A DNA stretch of 64,000 bases from assembly GCA_016719395.1 (NCBI GenBank), contig JADJZF010000012.1:124001-188000 (forward strand), read 5' to 3'. The translations under genes were made by a program, and so were the position numbers. Below are positions 56,978 through 64,000 of the stretch, piece after piece. Position 1 is the first letter of the stretch; every line of letters begins with the position of its first letter. The notes beneath the pieces were generated by a model. It was not told where the DNA came from. It saw only the letters and a program-made list of their open reading frames with translations, and ran no database searches. The DNA comes from Candidatus Amarobacter glycogenicus. Lineage in GTDB: Bacteria > Chloroflexota > Dehalococcoidia > Tepidiformales > Tepidiformaceae.

Positions 56978-58962
56978 CAGGAACCACCTCCAGAGCCGCC
57001 GGAGCCTTCCCCGGCGAGCAGCCTCGCACGGACGCGTTCGACGACTTGCGGCGGGATCCCCGCCGTATCGCCGGTGCGAACCCGTTCTCGGATTGCATCG
57101 ATCATCGCCGCCGAAGGCGGCCCTCCCTGGAACCCTCCGCCGTTGCCGAAGCTTCCAGGCCCGGCTGCCACCGAATTCGGGGTGGGGCGCCCGAGCGCTT
57201 CTTCCTGGTCGCGAAGCTCCAGGTCGAAAATCTGGCGGTAGAGGCCTTCCTGCTCGAGCAACTCGGCGTGCTTGCCGCGCTGCACCACGCGCCCGCCCTT
57301 GAGCACCAGGATCTCATCGGCCCGCATCACCGTGCGCAGGCGCTGGGCGATCACGAACGTTGTCCTGCCGGTCATCAGTTCGTTCAGCGCCTGCTGGATC
57401 AGGAACTCGGTCTGCGAGTCCACGCTCGCCGTCGAGTCATCGAAGATGAGCAGCTTCGGGTCCAGGAGGAGGGTCCGCGCGATGGCGATGCGCTGCTTCT
57501 GCCCGCCGGAAAGCGTCACGCCGCGTTCGCCCACCCACTCCTCGTAGCCGTACGGCAGGCTCACGATGAAATCGTGGATGCGGGCCGCTTTCGCTGCCTT
57601 TTCGATGTCCTCCTGGGTTGCCTCCGGGCGCCCGTAGGCGATGTTCTCGCGGATCGTCCCAACGAAGAGGAACACATCCTGCTGCACGATCCCGATGTTC
57701 CGGCGGAGCGAATCGATCGTCACGTCTCGCACGTCGGTGCCATCGATCGTGATCCGGCCACCCGTTACGTCGTAGAAACGCGGGATCAGGTTGACGACCG
57801 TCGACTTGCCGCTGCCGGTTGGCCCCAGCAGGGCGATGACCTTTCCCGGAGTGGCATCGATGTCGACTTCGGTCAGGACCGCGCTCAGGTTGTCGTACCC
57901 GAAGCTCACCTTCTCGAACTGGACATGGCCCGTGACATTCGTCAGGACCTTCGCGTCCGGCTTCTCCTGCACGGCCGACTGCGCGTCCAGGAGCTCGAAG
58001 ACGCGCTCCGACGAGCTGATGCACCGCGCTGCCATGTTGATGATCATGCCGATGGAGCGGAGCGGCAGCTGGAGCAAGTTCAGCCAGAGCGTGAAGACCG
58101 TCAGGTTGCCGACGCTCAGGTCGCCCTGGGAGATAAGGTAGGCGCCCACGCCCACGGTGACGGCGACCTGGGCCGCCGAGAGGCCCTGAAGCATCGGCTG
58201 GTTGCCCGCCTGCACGCGCGATGAGTAGTAGCTCAGGTCCGCCTGCTTCTTTGCGGCCTCCGAGAACTTCTTGCTCTCAAAGGGCTCCTGGGCGAACGCT
58301 TTCACGACCCGGATGCCTGTGAGGCCCTCTTCCGCCACCTGCGTCATCTCTGCCTGGTTCTGCTGGATCTCCATCCAGATCGGCCGCAGGCGCGAGCTCG
58401 TCACCCAGGAACGCCACGCCAGGAAGGGCATGCTCGCTACCGAGACCAGGGCGAGCTGCCAGTTGATGATGAACATGCCCACCACCGAGATGAGCAACAT
58501 GATCCCGATGAACGCGAGCCGCAGCGCCCCCATGTTCACGAACATCCGGATGCTCTCCACATCCTGGGTGGAGCGCGACATAATCTGGCCTGTCTGCGCC
58601 TTGTCGTGATAGGCGTAGCTCAGGCGTTGAAGGTTGTCGTAGATCTTGTTCCGGATGTCATAGGCGACCGACTGCCCGACCGTCTCGCCGAGGTACTGCT
58701 GCCCGAACTGTGCGAGTCCGCGCCCGATGGCGAACAGCACGATCGCCACCGCACCGTAAATGATGAGCCGCTCGCTGCCATCGAGGCCCGTCAGTTTCCC
58801 CGAGGCATCGCGCTGCGGGTCCAGGCCAAAGTCGATCGCGTAGCGGATGAGCAGCGGGCTCACCATCACGAACACGCTCGCCGAAAGCATCGCCGTCCAT
58901 GCAAGCGCCAACTGCTTCTTGTATGGCTTCAGAAAAGGAATCAGGCGCAAGAGCCAACGCAC
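56977..58962 (-). CDS. ABC exporter half-transporter, degenerate ATP-site partner
   Basis: A 661-residue half-transporter with six helices and an ATPase containing Walker A GPTGSGKST, Q-loop VQQDVFLF and a canonical signature LSGGQKQR. The catalytic residue after Walker B is Asp rather than Glu (LLIFDDSTAS) and the H-loop His is Gln (IAQRLRT), so this site should bind but hardly hydrolyse ATP. The C-terminal tail is Gly/Ser-rich. Start is GTG 58962 after GGGGGGTGG. First gene of the two-gene operon. Confidence 0.93.
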   Translation of the reverse strand: MRWLLRLIPFLKPYKKQLALAWTAMLSASVFVMVSPLLIRYAIDFGLDPQRDASGKLTGLDGSERLIIYGAVAIVLFAIGRGLAQFGQQYLGETVGQSVAYDIRNKIYDNLQRLSYAYHDKAQTGQIMSRSTQDVESIRMFVNMGALRLAFIGIMLLISVVGMFIINWQLALVSVASMPFLAWRSWVTSSRLRPIWMEIQQNQAEMTQVAEEGLTGIRVVKAFAQEPFESKKFSEAAKKQADLSYYSSRVQAGNQPMLQGLSAAQVAVTVGVGAYLISQGDLSVGNLTVFTLWLNLLQLPLRSIGMIINMAARCISSSERVFELLDAQSAVQEKPDAKVLTNVTGHVQFEKVSFGYDNLSAVLTEVDIDATPGKVIALLGPTGSGKSTVVNLIPRFYDVTGGRITIDGTDVRDVTIDSLRRNIGIVQQDVFLFVGTIRENIAYGRPEATQEDIEKAAKAARIHDFIVSLPYGYEEWVGERGVTLSGGQKQRIAIARTLLLDPKLLIFDDSTASVDSQTEFLIQQALNELMTGRTTFVIAQRLRTVMRADEILVLKGGRVVQRGKHAELLEQEGLYRQIFDLELRDQEEALGRPTPNSVAAGPGSFGNGGGFQGGPPSAAMIDAIRERVRTGDTAGIPPQVVERVRARLLAGEGSGGSGGGS

Positions 58963-58988
58963 GGGCCACCCCCCTATCGATGGAGCCT

Positions 58989-59011
58989 ATCATACCCTCA
59001 CGCGAACGTGA
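58989..59011 (-). promoter_or_regulatory. Candidate -10 and small inverted repeat upstream of the ABC operon
   Basis: On the minus strand TATGAT (58994-58989) is preceded by TCACG-TTCG-CGTGA (59011-58998). The hairpin-like repeat occupies the spacer and could be an operator. No good -35 is visible. Confidence 0.3.
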
Positions 59012-59148
59012 AGTTTCTATGATGCGAAACATCTTCCGCGCGAACACACGCCTTCGCCCGTGCTCTGCCTGGGCTCTCACGCGTCCCGCCGGGGCGACTC
59101 GACTCCCCTGCCGGATCGACGCCTCCGCCTGATACCATCGCAGCAGCC

Positions 59149-60262
59149 ATGGGGGCCCCCGAAACCGACTACTACGCCATTCTCCAGGTCGCTCACACCG
59201 CGAGCGAAGCCGACATTCGCTCCGCCTACCGGCGCCTCGCCCGCGAACACCACCCCGATGCCAACCCCTCGCCGGAAGCGGAACAGTCCATGCGCCGCAT
59301 AAACCAGGCGTGGGAAACCCTCCGCGACCCGGAAAAACGCTCCATTTACGATAGCCAGCGCCCGAGACGCGCCCGCCCGCCCGCCCGCCCGATGCGCGCG
59401 CAGCCGCCCCCGCGGCCACGACCACGGCAACGCCCCCAGGAACAGGGGTTCCCTCCCGAAGACAGTGCGCGAGAAGCCCCACGTGCATCGGTGGAATACA
59501 CCGGCGACCTTTCCATCAACTGGTATCGCGAAGTCGGCGTCCGGGAAGACGCCCCCCGCCAGGAGATCGTTAAAGCGCTTTCGAAGATGGCTGCCGGCCT
59601 CAGCGGCGCCGACATCAGTGCTACCGAGTTCGCTCGGCGCCGCAAGACCATGCGCGAGGCCTGGGCGGTCCTCGGCGACCAGTACATGCGCGCCGCCTAC
59701 GACCGTGCCCGCAAGAAATCACCGAACGTGCCTGCTCCGCCGGAGCCAGGCGCGGCCTCCTCCTGGCCCCGCGCCGACTCCGCCGCCCGGTTACCGCCTT
59801 GGACCAGTCACCGTGAATGGCCACGCTGTCGACAAGGCGGCATCGCTCGCCGGCGCGGACCTTCGTGGTGCGGACCTCCGAGGACTCGACCTGGCAGGAA
59901 TCGACCTGCGCGACGCCCGCCTCCAGGGCGCCGACCTCGAAGCGGCCTCGCTTCGCCGGGCACGCCTCCAGGGCGCCGACCTTTCCGGTTCGAACCTTCG
60001 CTTTGCGGACCTCTCCCATGCCGATGCCACCGCTGCCTCTCTCCGCCAGGCCGACCTCGCCAGCGCGGCTCTCCACGCGACCGTCTTCTTTCGGGCGGTC
60101 CTGGCAGGGGCCAGCCTTGCCGGCTCCGTCGGCCCCGGGATCAACCTGGACTATGCAGACCTGGCGCGGACCGACTTCACCGGCGCGAAGATCACGCCCC
60201 AGCTCATCGAGCGGGGAAACCTGGCCGGTACGATCATGCCGGACGGAACCACCACCAGTTGA
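59149..60262 (+). pseudogene. J-domain / pentapeptide-repeat fusion protein, one frameshift
   Basis: The first frame starts with a true J domain (TDYYAILQVAHTASEADIRS, HPD motif in REHHPDANP), then a Pro/Arg-rich linker and a second J-like fold without HPD (NWYREVGVREDAP ... AWAVLGDQYMRAAYDRA). Near 59745-59775 the frame changes to a pentapeptide-repeat helix: LAGADLRGADLRGLDLAG, LQGADLEAASLRRARLQGAD and so on to 60262. A J domain recruits DnaK, fitting the groESL neighbours, but the repeat partner is unusual. If the frameshift is a consensus error the protein is ~370 residues. Confidence 0.7.
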
Positions 60263-60359
60263 CCGGCCCGGACATGTTCACTCCGGGCTCAAGCGGACAT
60301 CTTCACGCGGCATTTGGCCCCGACGTTTTCTCTCGCCCGCGCCAAGCGCAGCTACAGGA

Positions 60360-60386
60360 CTAGCACTCTCACCGATAGAGTGCTAA
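60360..60386. promoter_or_regulatory. CIRCE element (HrcA operator)
   Basis: CTAGCACTC-N9-GAGTGCTAA matches the consensus TTAGCACTC-N9-GAGTGCTAA at all but the first base. It lies 54 bases before the groES start and implies heat-shock control by the HrcA repressor. Confidence 0.95.
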
Positions 60387-60440
60387 CATCCCCGATTGCT
60401 ACCCATTGCACTTGACTTCCCAGGAGGAATCACACCTTTT

Positions 60441-60767
60441 ATGGCAGCTAAGACCGCTTCCAAGACCGCCGCCAAGACGCGGCTCGTCCCCCTCGCCGAC
60501 CGCCTGGTCATCACTCCCCTCAAGCAGGAAGAAGTGACGACCAGCGGATTGGTCATCCCCGACACCGCCAAGGAAAAGCCCCAGCAGGGCGAAGTCGTCG
60601 CCGTCGGCCCCGGCCGCCTCGATGACGCCGGCAAGCGCGTCGACATGGGCCTCGCCGTCGGCGACCGTGTCCTCTACGCCAAGTACACCGGCACCGACAT
60701 CAAGCTCGACAACGTCGACTACATCGTCCTCAACGAGAAGGACGTCCTCTGCAAGCTCGAGGTCTAG
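60441..60767 (+). CDS. groES: Co-chaperonin GroES
   Basis: The 10-kDa lid of the chaperonin, 108 residues. The core runs from LVPLADRLVITPLKQEE through GLVIPDTAKEKPQQGEVVAVGPG to VDYIVLNEKDVLCKLEV. A Lys/Ala/Thr-rich N-terminal extension of about 12 residues (MAAKTASKTAAKTR) precedes the usual start. AGGAGG lies 13 bases before the ATG, an unusually wide gap. The CIRCE element is just upstream and groEL follows after 90 bases. Confidence 0.95.
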   Translation: MAAKTASKTAAKTRLVPLADRLVITPLKQEEVTTSGLVIPDTAKEKPQQGEVVAVGPGRLDDAGKRVDMGLAVGDRVLYAKYTGTDIKLDNVDYIVLNEKDVLCKLEV

Positions 60768-60857
60768 TGCCGAATCCCCCGGAGGCGCCCCGCACCGGCC
60801 ACCCCTGACGGGACGCCTTCGCCTTCGGTACCTCGCACTTCAGAAAGAGAGAATCCC

Positions 60858-62480
60858 ATGGTTGCAAAGCAACTGCTGTTCGATGAGTCGGCGCGCAAGC
60901 GGCTCAAAGAGGGCGTCGACGCCCTCGCCGATGCCGTCAAAGTGACCCTCGGCCCTCGCGGCCGCAACGTCGTCATCGATAAGAAATTCGGCGCCCCCAG
61001 CATCACCAAGGACGGCGTCACCGTCGCCCGTGAAATCGAACTGGAAGACCCGTTCGAGAACATGGGCGCCCAGCTCGCCAAGCAGGTCGCGACGAAGACC
61101 AACGACGTCGCCGGCGATGGCACCACCACCGCCACCGTCCTCGCCCAGGCCATCGTCCGTGCTGGTCTCAAGATTGTGACCTCCGGCGCCAACCCGATGG
61201 CTGTGAAGCGCGGCATCGAAGCCGGCCTCGTCGAAGCCGTCAAGGATCTCCGCGCACAGGCTCGCCCTGTCCTCACCAAGGACCAGATCGCCCACGTTGC
61301 CGCCATCTCCGCGAACGACAAGCAGATCGGCGAGCTCATCGCGGACGTGATGGAGAAGGTCGGCAAGGACGGAGTCATCACCGTCGAAGAGTCCCGCGGC
61401 ATCAAGTTCGAAACCGAATTCGTCGATGGCCTCCAGCTCGATCGTGGCTACGTCTCTCCCTACTTCGTCACGAACACCGACCGCATGGAAGCGATCATCG
61501 AGAACCCCTACATCCTCATCACCGATAAGAAGATCTCCGCGGTCCAGGACATCCTGCCGCTGCTCGAGAAGATTCTCCAGGTGACGAAGGACATCGTCCT
61601 TATCTGTGACGACGTCGATGGTGAAGCGCTTGCCACCCTCGTGGTGAACAAGATGCGAGGCACCATCAACATCCTCGCCGTGAAGGCGCCGGGCTTCGGT
61701 GACCGCCGCAAGGCCCAGCTCGAAGACATCGCCATCCTCACCGGCGGCACCCTCATCACCGAGGACATCGGCCTCAAGCTGGAAAACGCTACCGTCGCCG
61801 ACCTCGGTCGCGCCCGCCGTATCGTCTCCAACAAGGACGACACTACGGTCATCGAAGGCTTCGCCAGCGACGAGGCCATCCAGGCCCGGATCAAGCAAAT
61901 CAAGGCCCAGGTCGATGACGCCACCAGCGACTTCGACCGCGAGAAGCTCCAGGAGCGACTCGCGAAGCTCGCCGGAGGCGTCGCCGTCATCAAAGTCGGC
62001 GCCGCGACCGAAGTCGAGCTGAAGGAAAAGAAGGCCCGAGTCGAAGACGCCCTCAGCGCTACCCGCGCTGCCGTCGACGAAGGCATCGTTGTTGGCGGCG
62101 GTGTCGCCCTGGTCCGCGCCCAGAAGGCCCTCGAAGCCCTCGCCGCGAAGACCAAGAACGACGACGAGAAGTCGGGCATCTTGCTCCTCGCCGAGGCGCT
62201 CGAAGCCCCAACCTGGACGATTGCCGATAACGGCGGCCTCGAAGGCTCCGTCATCGTCGATAAGGTCAAGAAGCTCAAGAGCGCCAGCGAAGGCTGGAAC
62301 GCCGAAAACGACACCTGGGGCGATATGTTCGAACTCGGCATCGTCGACCCGGTGAAGGTGACGCGCTCGGCCCTCGAGAACGCGGTGAGCATCAGCTCGC
62401 TCGTCCTCACGACCGAGACGCTCGTCGCGGAAATCCCGCAACCGCCGATGATGGCGCCACCCCCGCCCGAAGACTACTAA
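60858..62480 (+). CDS. groEL: Chaperonin GroEL
   Basis: The 60-kDa chaperonin, 540 residues: KVTLGPRGRNVVIDKKFG, the ATP site AGDGTTTATVLA, apical domain and VGGGVALVRA. The C terminus ends PQPPMMAPPPPEDY rather than the Gly-Gly-Met tail of many GroELs, which lines the folding chamber. Co-transcribed with groES; a strong hairpin terminator follows. Confidence 0.97.
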   Translation: MVAKQLLFDESARKRLKEGVDALADAVKVTLGPRGRNVVIDKKFGAPSITKDGVTVAREIELEDPFENMGAQLAKQVATKTNDVAGDGTTTATVLAQAIVRAGLKIVTSGANPMAVKRGIEAGLVEAVKDLRAQARPVLTKDQIAHVAAISANDKQIGELIADVMEKVGKDGVITVEESRGIKFETEFVDGLQLDRGYVSPYFVTNTDRMEAIIENPYILITDKKISAVQDILPLLEKILQVTKDIVLICDDVDGEALATLVVNKMRGTINILAVKAPGFGDRRKAQLEDIAILTGGTLITEDIGLKLENATVADLGRARRIVSNKDDTTVIEGFASDEAIQARIKQIKAQVDDATSDFDREKLQERLAKLAGGVAVIKVGAATEVELKEKKARVEDALSATRAAVDEGIVVGGGVALVRAQKALEALAAKTKNDDEKSGILLLAEALEAPTWTIADNGGLEGSVIVDKVKKLKSASEGWNAENDTWGDMFELGIVDPVKVTRSALENAVSISSLVLTTETLVAEIPQPPMMAPPPPEDY

Positions 62481-62507
62481 GCCTTCGGCTCCGGTAGGTT
62501 CCCCCTG

Positions 62508-62538
62508 TGCCCCCGGTTCGCAAGAGCCGGGGGCATTT
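62508..62538 (+). terminator. Terminator of the groESL operon
   Basis: TGCCCCCGGTTC-GCAA-GAGCCGGGGGCA: a 12-bp stem (one G-T pair) with a GCAA tetraloop, then TTT. It begins 28 bases after the groEL stop. Confidence 0.85.
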
Positions 62539-62677
62539 CCGTGGTGAAGTCGATTGCAATCACTGCGGCGTCTTTTCCCGCTGAACTCGGATACCGGCAA
62601 CTCAGCAAGCGGGAGAAGGGGTGAACTACGCTCCGAAACGCTATAGCATTCCCGCACTTCCGGACCAAAGGTGTGTG

Positions 62678-64000
62678 GTGACCAGCAACAGCGCGATGAG
62701 GGTGCGCCGGATCAGGGAGCGCCTCGGTCTCTCGCAAGAGGCCCTGGCCGCACGGCTCGGTGTCTCGTTCACGACGGTGAGCCGTTGGGAGGCCGGCAAG
62801 GCCGAACCTCGCCGCCGGGCGGGCGAACGCCTGCGCGAGCTCGACGAATTGCCTCTGCGGGTTGAAGCGCCGGCACGGCCAGCCCAGAACGGTTTCTTCG
62901 GCCGGGACAACGAACTGGCGGCCATCCGCTCCCTGCTCGGCGTAACGAACCTGATCACGGTCACCGGGCCGGGCGGCTGCGGCAAGACGCGGCTGGTCCG
63001 AGAGGTGGTCCGCTCGTTCGGCCAACCGGTCTGGTTCGCCGAACTGGCGGCCGCCAGAGAGGAAGCAGCGCTCGTCGCCACGGTGGTGGCGGCGGTCTCG
63101 GCGCCGGCGACCGCCGTCATCACAACCGCGGATCTCTCGCGTCACCTGCGCGATGCGCGTGGATTGCTGGTCCTGGACAACTGCGAACAAGTCGTCGGCG
63201 CCGTCGCGGACCTGGCGGACGCGCTTATTGGCGCCTGCCCGGGCCTGCGCATCCTCGCGACCAGCCGGGAACCGCTGCGGCTCGAGGCCGAGACCGTCAT
63301 TCGCCTCGGCCTCCTCGCACTGCCCGCAGGCGAGACCGTCGAGGCCATCAGTGCATCACCTTCGGTGCAACTTTTCGTCGATCGGGCGGTACGGCGCCAG
63401 CCGGAGTTCGCCCTCGACGCCGAAACCGCCCCGATTGTTGCCGCAATCTGCCGCGAACTCGATGGCCTTCCCCTGGCCATCGAGCTGGCCGCAGGTCGTT
63501 GCGCGAGTCTTTCGCTCACCGACCTGCGCGATCGCTTGCACCTGCAGCTCGACCTCTTCGCCTCATCCGACCGGGCGGCGCCGGTCCGCCAACAGACCCT
63601 GAACGCAACCATCGGTTGGAGCCACGCGCTGCTTTCGGCGGACGAACGGGAGGTCTTCGAAACACTCGGGGTGTTCGCCGGCGCGTTCCGGCTCGATGCC
63701 GCCGAAGCCGTCTGCGCCGGGACTGGCGTCGCCCGAGTGGTTGCGGACCTTGTTGATCGGTCGCTTCTCCAACTCCAGGAGACCACCTCCGCCGGCCGCT
63801 ACCTCATGCTCGATGCGGTCCGCATCTTCGCTCGCGAGTGTCTCGTCGCGCGAGGTGCGTTCGCTGCCGCGTCGCGTCGTCACGCAGAGTTCTACCTGGC
63901 CCTCGGTGATCGCGGCGGCGACGGGACCGGGGCGTTCGAAGCGCGCCTCCGCGACGACGTATCCGACTTCCGCCAGGCGATGCGCTTCCTCCTCGACGCA
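62678..64000 (+). CDS. HTH-STAND ATPase transcriptional regulator, 3' end outside window
   Basis: At least 441 residues, open to the last base. An N-terminal XRE-type helix-turn-helix (LGLSQEALAARLGVSFTTVS) is followed by a STAND/NB-ARC ATPase: FFGRDNELAAIRSLL, Walker A GPGGCGKTR, Walker B GLLVLDNCEQ, SREPLR sensor and ELDGLPLAIELAAGR. Regulators of this build (AfsR/LuxR-like, normally followed by TPR repeats) couple a ligand or protein signal to transcription. GTG 62678 is chosen for the AAGG seven bases upstream; ATG 62696 is an alternative. Effector and targets unknown. Confidence 0.85.
   Translation, partial: MTSNSAMRVRRIRERLGLSQEALAARLGVSFTTVSRWEAGKAEPRRRAGERLRELDELPLRVEAPARPAQNGFFGRDNELAAIRSLLGVTNLITVTGPGGCGKTRLVREVVRSFGQPVWFAELAAAREEAALVATVVAAVSAPATAVITTADLSRHLRDARGLLVLDNCEQVVGAVADLADALIGACPGLRILATSREPLRLEAETVIRLGLLALPAGETVEAISASPSVQLFVDRAVRRQPEFALDAETAPIVAAICRELDGLPLAIELAAGRCASLSLTDLRDRLHLQLDLFASSDRAAPVRQQTLNATIGWSHALLSADEREVFETLGVFAGAFRLDAAEAVCAGTGVARVVADLVDRSLLQLQETTSAGRYLMLDAVRIFARECLVARGAFAAASRRHAEFYLALGDRGGDGTGAFEARLRDDVSDFRQAMRFLLDA

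Noticed and set aside
60840..62657. 605-codon minus-strand frame opposite groEL
   Set aside because: Same reasoning: it mirrors groEL codons and has no recognisable family.

Overview
The window comes from a G+C-rich bacterium with dense, short-spaced genes and frequent GTG starts. Its content fits a member of the Chloroflexota: an 11-gene complex I cluster with no NADH-oxidising module, a CIRCE/HrcA-type groESL operon, a membrane Fe-S ETF:quinone oxidoreductase, an Arr rifampin ADP-ribosyltransferase and many stand-alone genes of an aerobic heterotroph. The phylum is my inference; some actinobacterial lineages are not excluded. No rRNA, tRNA or CRISPR array was found.

Layout. 1-6.1 kb: minus-strand nitrite assimilation genes (FNT channel, nirA) and dnaE. 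6.3-15.0 kb: an EthA-like Baeyer-Villiger monooxygenase, purM, a PAP2-like membrane protein, a truncated sufE next to a perfect inverted repeat, arr, pyrG and three small genes. 15.0-17.1 kb: an accessory islet with a heptamer cluster, an EVE-like/PD-(D/E)XK protein, a zinc-ribbon ORF and a vsr remnant. 17.3-28.4 kb: nuoABCDHIJKLMN with overlapping genes; NuoI carries a C-terminal extension of over 300 residues with four related modules. 28.5-31.8 kb: a probable selenoprotein of the GrdB family read through TGA, an MBL-fold hydrolase and purF.

31.9-33.5 kb: two palindrome arrays, each bounded by the same 15-bp inverted ends, tightly sandwich a Y1/REP-associated tyrosine transposase-like gene. 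33.5-36.0 kb: a thioredoxin-like [2Fe-2S] ferredoxin and a PAS histidine kinase. 36.0-42.4 kb: a surface-polysaccharide locus (ABC-2 exporter, LbH acyltransferase, two convergent paralogous membrane proteins, a GT2 glycosyltransferase) in which four genes carry about a dozen frameshifts. 42.4-46.1 kb: a DUF503 protein, a P2-type ATPase and a frameshifted HExxH membrane protein. 46.2-51 kb: acyl-CoA synthetase, a 900-bp stretch without a recognisable gene, and an ETF:quinone oxidoreductase, together suggesting fatty-acid oxidation feeding the quinone pool. 51-55 kb: a YefM-YoeB pair with a recognisable operator, a truncated DinB, an alpha/beta hydrolase and a frameshifted diguanylate cyclase. 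55-59 kb: a heterodimeric ABC exporter with one degenerate ATP site. 59-62.5 kb: a J-domain/pentapeptide-repeat protein and groES-groEL. The last gene, an HTH-STAND regulator, runs off the end.

The strongest leads are the array-transposase-array unit, the repeat-bearing NuoI in a complex I lacking NuoEFG, and the in-frame TGA selenoprotein candidate with a SECIS-like fold. The many frameshifts outside the housekeeping genes are either real decay or consensus errors; the sequence alone cannot decide.
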